Shown here piece by piece: positions 21,291 to 33,061 of a stretch of 64,000 nt of DNA (its first letter is position 1; the number at the start of each line of letters is the position of its first letter). The position numbers were made by a program, and so were the translations under genes. The notes beneath the pieces are model-generated. The model was not told the origin of the DNA. It made no database searches and was given only the letters and a program-made list of their open reading frames with translations. Source of the stretch: Cepaea nemoralis (lineage: Eukaryota; Mollusca; Gastropoda; Stylommatophora; Helicidae); NCBI GenBank assembly GCA_014155875.1, contig JACEFZ010028297.1, positions 1 through 64,000 on the forward strand, in the 5' to 3' direction.

Positions 21291-23236
21291 TGTCACATAA
21301 TAGACCAACGTGATTTAACCAGTGATGAGAATAAAAGGCGTTCTGAATTAGCGGCATGTTCGAGGCCAAAGGTTGTTTCAACTAATCCAGAAAATGTAGC
21401 TGCACGTGTTTACATCTGGTCGACAGATTGGGAACACTCGGTGGTGAGTGAGACGGGTCCCTGCATCGCTTTGACAGTTTGTCAACATTCGAATACAGAT
21501 AGAACCCGTCAGATCCTGGTCGCAATCAGATGTCAACCTTAACAGGTCGGGCAAAATTAACAGCTGCAGATGTGTAGGGGAAGTGGGTGAGCTGAATCAT
21601 ACATCGCTTTGACAGTTCATAAACAGGTTGGATTGAGAGCGGAAGTACTCAGCTCGGAAGAAAACAGTCCGTCTGTCATTTAGAATTTCCCGACATAAAA
21701 CGGAAGGATGGATGGGATTGTCACCCCTCGACAGAAGATTGGCAGCTTGTTGGGGAAACCCGTTGTTGTATCCATACAGTAACTCGCTAGTTTGTTGTGG
21801 GAGTCAAAACAAGTGATGACAACTCTGACAGTGACTAAGCCAGGGAAGATAGATTCTTGACAATGGATGATATGCCCAAATAACACCTGCAGGACATCAA
21901 CCACGTCACGTGACCAATTTTAGGAGGTTGCCAACAACCATGATTGGAGAGGGGAGTTGAACTAAAACCGTTGATTGAGGCGGACGTGCTTCGGCACTGC
22001 GGTTCTGAGTGGAAATATGTCTACCGTGTGCGAATTGAGTTAATTTAATTTTACACGTGCCTGTCATGGCAAGAGTAGATGTAATTTGATCTAACTGCGG
22101 TGTTGCCTAAGGTAGAACCTATTATAATTAATTCTAATTAATATAGACTGTAGCCTTGTTAAAACTAAAGTGTGATGATTAGCACTGTTAGTGGAAAACT
22201 AGCTAGAGTAGGGAAGTGATACTTGGCTCTGTGAGTTGAAAATAGATTAGTGAAGTGTTGATAAGCTTTACTAGTTGAGAATTGAGTAATGAAAAATCCG
22301 ATCCCGGATAAATTATGATGTAGAGAGATGGGCCAGCAACTTTAGCAACGGAAGAAGCTGATAAACATTGATCGGTGGAGCTGGATGGTATAAGTATCCT
22401 ACATGAGTGCATACCAATCGTTAACACACCTGAAGTGATGGATGTTCAGCCCACGTGGAACTAGATCAGTAAGAACTGATGGTCACATTAGATGAAACCA
22501 AACATTGAAGTGTAGTTGTTCCACGTATCAAGGAAATCACAACTGTCAGACAATATCTAATAAATAAAGCCAGCCATTTTAGTCTAGATACAATGACTGT
22601 TTAAGAGTGAAAATATAGAACATTTCGCTAGAAGAAAACGTCATGTTCCTGAGACAGCGTTCCATTATTTTTCTCTGTGCGGAATTATGAGATCTTGGTT
22701 TTTCTAAAACTATTAGGAACCGTTGTGTTAGGAACAATAATAGTATTTTTCACGGATTATATTTACATGGGATTCAGATCTCATGGTCATCAGAGCTCCT
22801 GGAGGAGAACATGTCTGGAGAGAAGGATACGACTTCGGTGAGGTCTATTGTACTGACTCGTGTGATGTCGTGTAATCCTTGCCATGATGAGTGGACTCTG
22901 AACATAAACTCTGTGGTCTGACCTATACATTTACATTAAAATACACGACACACATTTTCTTCGCATACACGTCTCATATACGTTACACTTTTCTTTTAAT
23001 AATTTAATCTTTATTAATTTTCAGAAGCAAGAGTTGTTGAGTATGTTGCGTTAGGGAAGTATGAGAGGGGGCATAGTACGACAGTGAGAGAGTGATAGGA
23101 AAAGGTGTCCACGGGCTGGTGGAGTGTGTTGGACGGAAGCTGGTGGATTCTCCAGGATATTGATAGGGAAAAATATTATAATGTGGGTCTTGACTCTCCT
23201 CACTCCGGGGACGACACTTTAAAGGAGGACACGACA
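21291..23236 (+). mobile_element. solo LTR, copy A (1946 bp)
   Basis: It starts TGTCACATAATAG, ends GGACACGACA, and is flanked by the 5-bp duplication AGAAC (21286-21290, 23237-23241). The surrounding LINE frame continues across the insertion. A diverged second copy lies inverted at 29108-31103. There are no protein motifs; AATAAA lies near 22560. The TG...CA ends, 5-bp duplication and lack of coding sequence identify a long LTR left after recombination. Confidence 0.85.
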
Positions 23237-23480
23237 AGAACTAGCCACAGGGAAGAGGTCAACCTGAAGACCCCAAATGCGATATAAGGATTGTGTAAAC
23301 AAGATATGAAAACCCTTGGCATAGATCCAGACACGTGGGAAAGAGTTGCAACAGACAGATGTACCTGGAGAAGAGATATACGAAACGGACTGGTGCTCTT
23401 TGAGCGCAATCTGATCCACCAAACTGAGGATAGGCGGCACAGGCATAAAACGCAGTGACTTACTGCGGGACTTGCCTCGT
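23237..23480 (+). pseudogene. LINE C-terminal fragment, right part
   Basis: It resumes the 21195 LINE: a MRYKDC-like segment, then CKQDMKTLGIDPDTWE and ATDRCTWRRDIRNG, a classic LINE C-terminal tail. One frameshift lies near 23300. Confidence 0.82.
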
Positions 23481-24000
23481 CTTATAGATGCGGAAACTGT
23501 CACAGAGCTTGTCACTCTCGCACTGGACTATACAGTCATCAGCGGTGCTGTCAGGTGCCTTCCCAGTGGCACAACTCTATGGTCCTTGAGGACTGAAAAA
23601 AGCCTATTACTACTAAGACAAAATGTGGCTGTCAAAATAAACAACTCGTTCTAACATTTGACTGTGAACGCAATCCGTCAATAACAAGATACTATAATAA
23701 TTTATTTGTAACATTACAGCAGTAGCGGAACTTCTACTTTTAGTGTTATCCTTATATGTATAACAGATGACCATTATTGTCAAATTAAGTCATACTGAGA
23801 ATAATAATAAATGGAGGCACCGTCAAAATCAATTGTCATGTTCTGTATGTTACGAGTAGAAAGTGTTGCATAGATTTGCAGAAAGAAAGATAGAGGAAGA
23901 CAGTGTGAGAAGGTTCTTGACAGTCTTGAGCCATAGCACGAAAGGGAGTCAGCACATGAATTGATCAATGGCGTCGGAGGTCATAATTTGTGGAGAGGCA
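23481..24000. other. LINE 3' flank and unrecognised sequence
   Basis: Probably the 3' end of the preceding LINE to about 23560, then nothing recognisable. Confidence 0.4.
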
Positions 24001-24355
24001 TTATCGCCCACGCTAGCAGGCAAGGTACTGGATAATGATGATGATTCTATTAGAAGATTTATGCCGGCTGCATTCCATTGTATTTCGTCCAATCCCAGAA
24101 TGATAATATAGTAATATTTAATTTCTTCTACCACCTGTGCTGTTATTCCCAATTCACACTGGACTGATTTTCGTGGGCTAGCTTCTCGTATTACCAGTGT
24201 CCCTCGCCATCTGCCGAATCCACTACGACTTCTGAGGTACTTGTAATTTACGTCCAAAGTCAAGGGTGAGAAGCAAACAATTTGAACCAACTGATCGGTG
24301 TAGGGATTGAACTTCGCCACAGTGTTCTAATTTCTAACAGTCCATGTGCCAATTC
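24000..24355 (-). pseudogene. RTE-like LINE endonuclease start, with SINE inserted
   Basis: The minus strand has IGTWTVRN at about 24340-24355, the start of the APE-type endonuclease (consensus GTWNVRT), and [20 protein letters not shown] at about 24075-24140 (consensus NIxxLGxSE). Between the two lies a family-5 SINE body. Very decayed. Confidence 0.6.
24160..24325 (-). repeat. SINE family 5 body, minus strand
   Basis: The inverse of this block reads TTCAATCCCTACACCGATCA, then AAATTACAAGTACCTCAGAA, matching the complete copies at 51008 and 62865. It sits inside the LINE endonuclease remnant. Confidence 0.75.
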
Positions 24356-24574
24356 GGGAGATATTCCAACGTGAATGGAAGTAAGACGACATTCTAAACT
24401 CCTTGTCGCTCTCTCCCTATCCCGCTTTACTTAATTTCGAAGAACCTCCTTTAATTTTAACTAGCCGAGTTATTGCGTTAATCTGACAGATGAAATGCCG
24501 GCAGAGATGACGCGTTTCTGTGCATCGTATAGAGATCTGACTGGGTGATGGGTGGATTGACCTTTTTGTTTTTT

Positions 24575-24790
24575 TGCATAACCTATTTACAGGACATCGA
24601 TGTCAACACCAGCATTTTACTGCTGTTATTGATGTCTTAGCAAGTTTACGTTTAGTAGTTTGCCATCGCTTTCTTAACGACCGGCTTTCATATCAACACG
24701 TTAAAATCCAGTACGACGCGGTCTGCTGCCAAATCGGTAGCTGTTGTTTCGAACGCAGGTAAGCGGGCTCATGAATCGTGTCCGCAAGCC
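24575..24790 (-). repeat. SINE family 4, minus strand
   Basis: It contains TTTAGTAGTTTGCCATCGC and TTACAGGACATCG; the minus strand ends with the tRNA-like box B GTTCGAAAC. Confidence 0.75.
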
Positions 24791-25077
24791 CTTAGCCAGG
24801 ACTGACCTTGCTGAGCAGAATAGAGTCTACAACCTCAAGTATGAAGGTGGAGGAGGTTGCGATAACTACCACTTTGAGGTGGTTATCAGTTGCTCAATTT
24901 TCCGGGGCAGTCATAGTGTCTGATTACTACCAGTCAACGCTGCTTAATGTTCAAAACGGACAGATGCAGCATGAGTGGATTTCGTACATTAATTATATAT
25001 TGTACATTCGCATAGAAACAAATACTGTCGAAAGAATGTTGTGAATATAAACAATGCTTATTTAACATGCTATGAGA

Positions 25078-25280
25078 CCAGCAGGCAGGCAGGCAGGCAG
25101 GCAGGCAGACATACATATATACACACAGACACATACACATGCATACATACCAACATACATACTTACATCATTTACACAAACGCTCACAATCATGCACCCA
25201 CTCAATAACACACAATTACACACTCCCTCGCATACGCATATATTCACTCACAATTACAAACTCACTAACGCAAATGTACT
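25078..25280. repeat. (CAGG)n and CATACA-rich microsatellite
   Basis: Seven GCAG/GGCA tetramers are followed by degenerate CA-rich tandem sequence with open but meaningless frames. Confidence 0.85.
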
Positions 25281-25612
25281 TATACATTCATACTTATTTT
25301 CTTTCTCTATCTTTTTTTTTTCAAGTTTCAAGTTTCCAAATTTCTATTCATGGAGATCATTCAAATTACATAAGAAATAAATTCGCAAGAGTTGATTTGC
25401 ACTCATAAAAGGAGACGATGTTTTCCTCTCGGTTTGATCGTGACGTTATTGTTCTTTAGCCCCTTTACCCCCTTAACCACACATCTGGTTCATTCACTTT
25501 GTTGCAATCATACACGCTGGTCCATTGAAAGACGTGTCCAGTACATGACAAGGATACAGATAAGTAACTTTTGTATTTATATTTTTCATGCAGTGTTTTT
25601 CATGTAGATGTA
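25281..25612. other. no recognisable feature
   Basis: AT-rich, no motif or repeat match. Confidence 0.4.
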
Positions 25613-25614
25613 TC

Positions 25615-25736
25615 GGTGTGTGTTTGTTTTTGCCGTGTTGACGAAGGCTTTAGCCGCAACGACCACTTTCTTACTTGTCGATCGTATTCTAGTAAAGCTT
25701 ACAGTCTACTTCTCGTATTTTGGTGATTCATTGATT
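25615..25736 (+). repeat. microsatellite-associated repeat, copy 1
   Basis: TGTTGACGAAGGCTTTAGCC...TCTACTTCTCG also occurs at 27605-27720 and 60355-60475, each time right after TG- or TA-rich sequence. The MITE duplication GCATAGAA lies at its right end. Confidence 0.75.
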
Positions 25737-25744
25737 GCATAGAA

Positions 25745-26133
25745 TAGTGGTTCTCAACCTGTTTTGGCCCATGCACCCCTTCACCAATGTTCAGAATGTC
25801 CCTTTCGTATTTCCTCCCTATAAATTCCCCACCCCCTCCCTACACAGAATACGTAAATATGGAAGCTAAATGTAATAACACATACTAGAACACGTCTAGA
25901 CGTCTACATAAACCGTGATTTGTGGGTGTACTTACGTTATAAAATGAATTTCAGAAGAGCGAGAAGTACAGAACTGTAAAGTATGGAGGGGAAAACAATA
26001 TCAAGTACTCGGTTCTTGTATTAACACGATCTTGAAATAATCTTAATCCCCTCCCCCTCCTGGAAACCCTAAAATTGTCCGGGGGGGGGGGGGGGGGGGG
26101 GGGGGGAAATTCTCAACTGGTTGAAAACCACTG
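25745..26133 (+). mobile_element. hAT-type MITE, copy 2
   Basis: Ends are TAGTGGTTCTCAACC and GGTTGAAAACCACTG, with exact 8-bp duplication GCATAGAA (25737-25744, 26134-26141). A long G run lies at about 26081-26106. Confidence 0.93.
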
Positions 26134-26141
26134 GCATAGAA

Positions 26142-26675
26142 GGAGATGAATGAGGTAGAGATTAAATGACACACTAGACAATACAAATATTGAAAGCTTA
26201 CGTCGCCACGACGGACTGCAAACCTGCGACCTCCAAATGACGACAGTGTCGAAGAACACGAATTCCTTCAGCATGTCGCTATGGGTCATTTGTCACTTAG
26301 ATTCCCAGTGTGGTCATTTTAGCTTTCAATATGTATATTATATTGTCTATCCTCTACTTCTTTCCTGACCTTCTAAACAGCTGATAAATAACGGATAAAA
26401 TATGTGAAAAATCCCGTAACTACGAATAACACCCAGGAAAGTAGGCCTACAAAGTAGGCCTCAGTTCAGGTTAAGGAGAGGATCGATGGGCACAAATGGC
26501 TTGTTTATTTAAGACTACAAAGTGAACCAATATTTTAATAGAGCATAAAGTGAAGAAACAATATATGTAAGCAAAGGCCAGGTCTTCGATAGAACTAGAA
26601 GAATGAAATCTGGTCTAGATTATAGATGGACTGCACACAGGCTAACGATATTAACATGCAAATCTTATACTCCAA
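26142..26675. other. no recognisable feature
   Basis: No coding or repeat signal except a short local duplication AAAGTAGGCCT at about 26438-26460. Confidence 0.45.
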
Positions 26676-26875
26676 CCATCATGTGCCATGCCGGTGAGCG
26701 TGGGCGGTCATGTTCTGCCATCTCACTCGATCACCAGAGTCGTGGATCAGCTCCGTGTTTCTGTCTCGACCATGCCACAAGGCCAAGCCATCCAGGTACT
26801 TGCTTTTAGGTCTTCCCCTTGGTCTGTTCCCCTCGATCTTACCAATTGTCACCAAGTTCTCCAAATCTTATACTA
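26676..26875 (-). pseudogene. RTE-like LINE 3' end
   Basis: The minus frame reads ENLVTIGKIEGNRPRGRPKS then GDRVRWQNMTAHAHRHGT, the C-terminal end of RTE ORF2, followed by the ATGATG-type 3' end at 26676-26685. Confidence 0.82.
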
Positions 26876-27228
26876 CAAATGTCAAAATAGCTGATTCATT
26901 GATCGATGTATCAGAGACAAGATCACGAGTATATCAGCGACATGATACTATAGTCTGTTCAGAAATGAATGCCTTCATTCAAGATCAATATTTATGAAAA
27001 TTGTCTGTTGCATCATTATGAAAGTTTTCCTGCGGTCTTATATTTACCCCCACCCAAGGAATATGTCTTTGATAGGTCCAAAGGCAACTTAAATCATCGA
27101 AAGCGGCGACATTTCTTTGATGTTTTGGCGAAAATGTAGTGAATTCATGCTAACAAACTAGTTTTACAGCAAAGCACGTCATTTCGGGTAACGACACAAG
27201 TATAAGGCGTAGCCAGATTCGCATGGGT
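26876..27228. other. no recognisable feature
   Basis: Nothing recognised. Confidence 0.45.
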
Positions 27229-27229
27229 G

Positions 27230-27474
27230 TGGGTGCAATATAAAAGTCGCTTAAAAGTCGACAGGGTTGGCTGCATTGCACCGGGTTTTATCTTATATAG
27301 CGCAGTCTCTTTCCGCGGAAAGCGTAGCACAATGCGCGAACTTCGTAGCTCCAGTGACGACCCTCGGGAGTCTCCGAAAAAATGCACTCGTGTAATGAAG
27401 GACGTGGTCCGGTATCGAACACACAACCTTCGGAGCCCCGAGTCAGACCGCTTGACCACTTCACCACGGAGAAG
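27230..27474 (-). repeat. SINE family 2, minus strand
   Basis: The minus strand starts TCCGTGGTGAAGTGGTCAAG (tRNA-like box A) and has GTTCGATACC (box B), then the body ending AAAACCCGGTGCAATGC. It directly abuts a TA array. Confidence 0.85.
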
Positions 27475-27604
<130 letters not shown>

Positions 27605-27720
27605 GTGTGTGTGTGTGCTGACGAAGGCTTTGGCCGTGACATCCATTTTGTTACTTGTGATAGAGTTCTAGTAAAACGTGTCTACTTCTCGTTGTTTCTC
27701 GGTTGATTCATTTATTGTAA
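27605..27720 (+). repeat. microsatellite-associated repeat, copy 2
   Basis: GCTGACGAAGGCTTTGGCC...TCTACTTCTCG, as at 25615 and 60355. Confidence 0.75.
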
Positions 27721-27740
27721 AACAAAATCGTGAATATGAT

Positions 27741-27975
27741 TGTCAGTCAGTCAGTCAGTCAGTCAGTCAGTCAGTTTGTTAGTTGGTTAGTTGGTTACTT
27801 GGTTAGTCAGTCAGTCAGTCAATCAGTTGGTCAGTTTGTTAGTTGGTTAGTCAGTCAATCAGTCAGTCAGTTATTCGGTCAGTGAGTGAGTGAGTGAGTG
27901 AGTGAGTGAGTTGGTTAATTAGTTAGTTAGTTAGCTAGCTAGCTAGTTAGTTAGTTAGTTATTTAGTTAGTTAGC

Positions 27976-28008
<33 letters not shown>

Positions 28009-28017
28009 GGTTAGTTG

Positions 28018-28072
<55 letters not shown>

Positions 28073-28172
28073 GGTTGGTTGGTTGGTTGGTTGGATGGTT
28101 GGTTGGTTGGTTGGATGGTTGGTTGGTAGGTTGGTTGGTTGGTTGGTTGGTTGGTTAATTAGTTAGTTAGTC
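27741..28172. repeat. composite tetranucleotide repeat
   Basis: Successive blocks of (CAGT)n, (GAGT)n, (TTAG)n and (TTGG)n, with transitions that look like point-mutation drift of one ancestral tetramer array. Confidence 0.95.
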
Positions 28173-28357
28173 GACCGATCATCCTCAACATACGTCGAAC
28201 CATTCACCCCATAAGTGCTCAGACCAATTAATACGACAACTCACTTGAAAGCAAATTACAAAGTTTAAGTATTTTATGATAAACAGGATGGATGATTCGA
28301 CAGAGAAACAGAAACAAGACACGCAATGACACTTACCTTGACTCAAGTATGTAAACA

Positions 28358-28556
28358 GGGAGTCTTCGTGACGAAGTGGTTGCGACACCTATGTACCCTC
28401 GGAAGGTTGTGGGTTCGAATCCTGGCTACGGCATTAGCTTAATGAGTGCAATTGTCTCGGAGACTGCAAGTCGCTGGAGCTACAGAGTGCGTGCTTTGTG
28501 CGACACTTTCGGCAGGCCATCCTTGTGGAAAGAGACTGAGCCATATGGGATTTTTC
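28358..28556 (+). repeat. SINE family 2, plus strand
   Basis: GGGAGTCTTCGTGACGAAGT head, GGTTCGAATCC box B, and body ending GAGCCATATGGGAT. It abuts the CTT tail of the LINE. Confidence 0.88.
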
Positions 28557-29107
28557 TTCTTCTTTCGTTGGCTTGAAATATGTCTATAACTGAAATGTTG
28601 TATCTTGTATGAATTTAACTGTCTTCTTTAGTTCACACAGCGGTCCATAGAGTTTATCTTCTACTGTCTTCTCTCTGGGCCAGAAGGTTTGCCTAGACAT
28701 GTTGTAATTTAGGCAGTCTTTGAGTATGTGCTCTTCTGTCTGCGACGCCAATCCACATGTGCACATGGCTGTTTCACCAACCTTGAATTCTGTATACATG
28801 TGGTTGCGTAATCTATTGTGTCCTGATCTGAGGCGCAGAATAATGACTTGTGAGCAGGTTTTGGTGGCTTTCTGACTGATTTGATCATTCTTTTCTTTTG
28901 GTGGTATGTAACGAGCACATCAGACTGTTCTTCTTTGGCTCCTTCCTTAGCCAATTGATCAGCTCTGTCGTTTCCGGGTACTCCACAGTGGGATGGTATG
29001 CACTGTATGGTGACCTTATGTTGACTGCTAAGTTCAGAAAGTAGTGTCCTTAGTACTGGCAATTTCCCAGACAGAAGCGCTTCGAGTACTGATTTTGCAT
29101 CTGTCAG
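28557..29107 (-). pseudogene. I-superfamily LINE copy 2, RNase H and 3' end
   Basis: The minus strand reads LTDAKSVLEALLSGKLPVLR, then IPSHCGVPGNDRADQLAKEG (RNase H active-site Asp), a small deletion after PPKPA, and the Cys-rich tail MCTCGLASQTEEHIL. It ends in a GAA-type tail. The LTR at 29108 splits it from its RT part at 31104-32079; the codons for LLTDAK are shared across the duplication GTCAG. Confidence 0.88.
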
Positions 29108-31103
29108 TGTCGTGTGTCCAATTAAAGTGTCGTCCCTGGAGTGAGGAGAGTCAACACCCACATTATAATATTTTTTTCCCTTATCAATATCCTGGAGAAT
29201 CCACCAGCTTCCGTCCAACACACTCCATCAGCCCGTGGACACCTTTTCCTATCACTCTCTCACTGTCGTACTATGCCCCTCTCATACTTCCCCAACGCAA
29301 CATATTCAACAACTCTTGCTTCTAAAAATTAATAAAGATTAATTTATTAAAAGAAAAATGTGTAATGTACGTAAGGCGTGTATGCAAAGAAAATGTGTGA
29401 TGTGTTCTATAATGTGTGTATGATCGGACTTCCAGATAATAGCATAGTCAGTTCTTCATTGCAAGGGCACACCACAGCACATTAAATCATAACCAGTGCA
29501 CCTCACCCAGTGTCGAAACCCTCTTGCCGGATACTGACTGTCATCTGTAGCCACCTGGTAATCCATCCTCATGATCATCCGAAATAGATACTGTTTGTAA
29601 TTACAGATTGATCACGGACTGGTTGCAAACTAACTTTGTAAGTTCCTATCGGTCCTAAAGAATGCACAAATCCTTTGTAGTGTATTTAGGTTTTACTGTT
29701 AATGTTTCTACACTTGATCCTAACTAGTGTTCATATAGGTTCAAGTATATGTCATATGTAATATTACACTGGAATCTAGCACACGATGTGACTTATCCGT
29801 TAATGTTCTCGTTCCTTAAACCATGTTTGTCTGATGTGTGATATATCAACAATCATCACCCATCCTATGTGAACCATACCACGCAGGAGTCGTTATATTG
29901 GCTGGCTCTTCTGGGCCATACCATGGTGAACCCTTCTGAGTATGAGTCCAGCGTAAACATATACCATCTTTCTTCTCGGACGTTATTTCTTTTCCGTAAG
30001 AATCATTTTTAGAGTCCAACTGGTGTTCGTCCAATTGGAGTGCACTTCTTCAAAACCAGTGTTGAATTTCCTAGTAACTGGTGGGGAACCTGTGGGAAAA
30101 CCAACACATCATGTGAGAGCACTAGTCACTGATCCTACCGGCTGGGTGTAAGCTTATTACCCTGCTCTGTTATTTTACAGCTAACTACTCTGTCAGAGAG
30201 CCTTATAGCTTCTCACCTACGTCCGAATCAGGCTATGACAAGGAAAGACCAATAAACAGAGTGCAACCTCAGTATTCTATTCACCCTAGCAGAGCCAATA
30301 TCACTTCACTACTCTAACTAGTTTTCACCATGCTACCGCCTAAATTAATTAGGACTAATTACATAGTATACTACCTTAGGCAACACTGCAGTCTAACAAA
30401 TCACATCTACAAATTGCCATGACAGGCACGTGAACCATTAAATCCACTAATAAGCACACGGTAGACATTATTCCAGTCAGAACTGCAGTGCCGAAGCACG
30501 TCCGCTAAAATCCAAGGTTTGAGTTCAACTGTCCTCTCCAATCATGGTTTTCTGGCAAACCCCTAAAACTGGTCACGTGACATGGTTGATGTCCTGCAGG
30601 TGTTATTTGGGCATATCATCCATTGTCAAGAATCTATCTTCCCTGGGTCCATCAATGTCAGAGTTGTCATCAGTTGTTTAGATTCCCAAAACAAGCTAGC
30701 GAGTTCCTGGATACTCCCAACAACAGTTGCCAATAACAAGCCGTCAATCTTCTGTCGACTAGTGACAATCACCGCTGCCATTTCTGTTTGATGTCGGGAA
30801 ACTCTAATTAACAGACGGACTGTTTCCTGTCCCTAGCTGGCAATTCCGGTTGTCTCTGACTGTTGACAAACTGTCAAAGCGATGTATGCATTCATCTCAC
30901 TTCCGAATGTTCCTAGTTTTGTTGACCAGATGTACACGTGCAGCTGTTATTTATGCCCGACCTGTTTGTGAACACGTGCAGCCACAACTATGAATGTTTT
31001 CTCTGTATTAGTTGAAACAATTGTCGCTTTGCAGACAGTCCGTTTAATCAGAAAGCCGTTTATAGTAATCAGCTGGTCAAACGCGGGGTTTTATTTTGTG
31101 ACA
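29108..31103 (-). mobile_element. solo LTR, copy B (1996 bp)
   Basis: It starts TGTCGTGTGTCC and ends TTTTGTGACA; the 5-bp duplication GTCAG (29103-29107, 31104-31108) falls inside the LINE RNase H codons. It is the inverted, diverged relative of 21291-23236; both share blocks such as GACAATGGATGATATGCCC read in opposite directions. No coding motifs are seen. Confidence 0.87.
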
Positions 31104-32079
31104 GTCAGTAGCACCACAGGTTGTGTACCATTGCTGGTATTTAGTAATTTCTCTGTTGCTATCTTGATTGCTTCAATTTCAGCATCATAGTTATGTCAGT
31201 ACTTTCCTGTCGGTACTCTGGCTGTGTCCCTAGCATTATTTTGGTATTCCTCCATTTCGAACAGCATTTTGTGCTGACCCATCTGTGTAGACTCGGATCC
31301 AGAAGTCCTGTAGGTATTCTTCATCAAGGAAGCTGAGAGTGGCTGTTCTGCGCTGTATACTGTTCTGTTCTTCCTTGTCAAATATTCCTCTCACTTTTGT
31401 CTGGATTTGTAATGATAGTCTATGTTCATCTTTCCATGGAGTTCGCTCTGAAATAGTTGTTTGGGGGATACCAACTGTGGGAAGATTGGTGGTTTCTCTG
31501 CAGAGTCGTTTGGCCTGATGGATACAACTACTTCTTTTCAACCACCCCATAGCTAGGTTTTCAAATCTGTTCTTCATAATGTGGCCTGGCAAGCTGAGGA
31601 ACTTTTCTGCTTGTATTAGCGTTTTTGTATCTCTGCGCGCTCTCAGTGCTTGTGTCCTCCGCATCTTCTCCATTTCCACTATAGGGGTTGACTTCATCCC
31701 TCCTGTGGTGACTCTAAGAGCTTGATTTTGCACCTTGTCCAGCTCTTGTAGTGTGGTTTTTGATGCCGAACACCACGCAGTTGACCCGTATTCCATGTGT
31801 GGTCGTATGCTCTGTTGATAAACTTTGCTAAGTATTTCCCCACTGGCTCCCCATATGGTTCCACTTAGCTTTCTCATGATGGCTATTTTCCTTCTGGCTT
31901 TTGCTACTGCTTTGTTGATGTGCTTTCTCCATATCAGCCTGCCATCAAATGTTACTCCAAGGTATGTTGTTTCTTTATCTTCTCTTAGGGGTGTTCCATT
32001 TATCTGGATGATCCCTGCCTTTTGTTTTGGAGAGAGGGTAAATATGGTGGTGCTGCACTTGTCAGTGTTTATGCTGCTT
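31104..32079 (-). pseudogene. I-superfamily LINE copy 2, RT C-terminal part and RNase H start
   Basis: The minus frame has KPTY-like TTYLGVTFDGRLIW, KINKA, then EYGSTAWCSASKTT and YTDGSAQNAVRNGG (start of RNase H, catalytic Asp). A small deletion follows RNGG, then the AEIEAIK block with RNase H Glu. It is 5'-truncated at 32079, before the YADD box, where the CTT array begins. Confidence 0.88.
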
Positions 32080-32196
32080 CTTCTTCTTCTTCTTCTTCTT
32101 CTTCTTCTTCTTCTTCTTCTTCTTCTTCTTCTTCTTCTTCTTCTTCTTCTTCTTCTTCTTCTTCTTCTTCTTCTTCTTCTTCTTCTTCTTCTTCTT
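32077..32196. repeat. (CTT)n array
   Basis: About 40 CTT units between LINE copies. On the minus strand it is the (GAA)n tail of LINE copy 1. Ser-run and Leu-run frames here are meaningless. Confidence 0.97.
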
Positions 32197-33061
32197 TCGT
32201 TCGCTTGAAATATATCTATAACTGCAATGTCGTCTCTTGCATGAATTGAACTGTTTTTTTCAGTTCACACACTGGTCCATAGAGTTTATCTTCCACTGTC
32301 GTCTCTCTAGGCCAGAAGGTTTGCCTAGATATGTTATATTTTGGGCAGTCTTGGAGTATGTGCTCTGCTGTCTGCGACGCCAATCCACATGTGCACATGG
32401 CTGTTTCACCAATCTTGAATTGTGTATACATGTGGTTGCGTAATCTATTGTGTCCTGTTCTGAGGCGCAAGAATAATGACTTGTTCTGGTCTATCCTAAC
32501 GTGGTAGTCATCTTGAGCAGGTTTTGGTGGCTTTCTGACTGATTTGATCATTCTTTTCTTTTGGTGGTATGTAACGGGCACATCAGGCTGTTCTTCTTTG
32601 GCTCCTTCCTTAGCCAATTGATCAGCTCTGTCGTTTCCGGGTACTCCACAGTGGGATGGTATCCACTGTATGGTGACCTTATGCTGACTGCTAAGTTCAG
32701 AAAGTAGTGTCCTTAGTACTGGCAATTTCCCAGACAGAAGCGCCTCGAGTACTGATTTTGCATCTGTCAGTAGCACCACAGGTTGTGTACCATTGCTGGT
32801 ACCCAGTAATTTCTCTGTTGCTATCTTGATTGCCTCAATTTCAGCATCATAGTTATGGCAGTACTTTCCTGTCGGTACTCTGGCTGTGTCCCTAGTATTA
32901 TTTGGGTATTCTATGTACACTCCCAGCTCCTCCATTTCGAACAGCATTTTGTGCTGACCCATCTGTGTAGACTCGGATCCAGAGGTCCTGTGGGTATTCT
33001 TCATCAAGGAAGCTGAGAGTGGCTGTTCTGCGCTGCACACTGTTCTGTTCTTCCTTGTCAA
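32197..33061 (-). pseudogene. I-superfamily LINE copy 1, RNase H and tail
   Basis: The C-terminal part of a LINE ORF2. RNase H residues: AEIEAI (Glu), LTDAKS (Asp), GNDRADQLAK (Asp); the first Asp (YTDGS) lies in the preceding frame, separated by a frameshift near 32920. After RNase H comes a Cys/His-containing tail, MCTCGLASQTAEHILQDC, which may be a zinc knuckle. RNase H removes the RNA from the RNA-DNA hybrid during target-primed reverse transcription. It ends at a stop, with a short 3' end and GAA tail. Confidence 0.9.

Noticed and set aside
32022..32249. Ser-rich and Leu-rich proteins
   Set aside because: Translations of the CTT array that forms the LINE tail.
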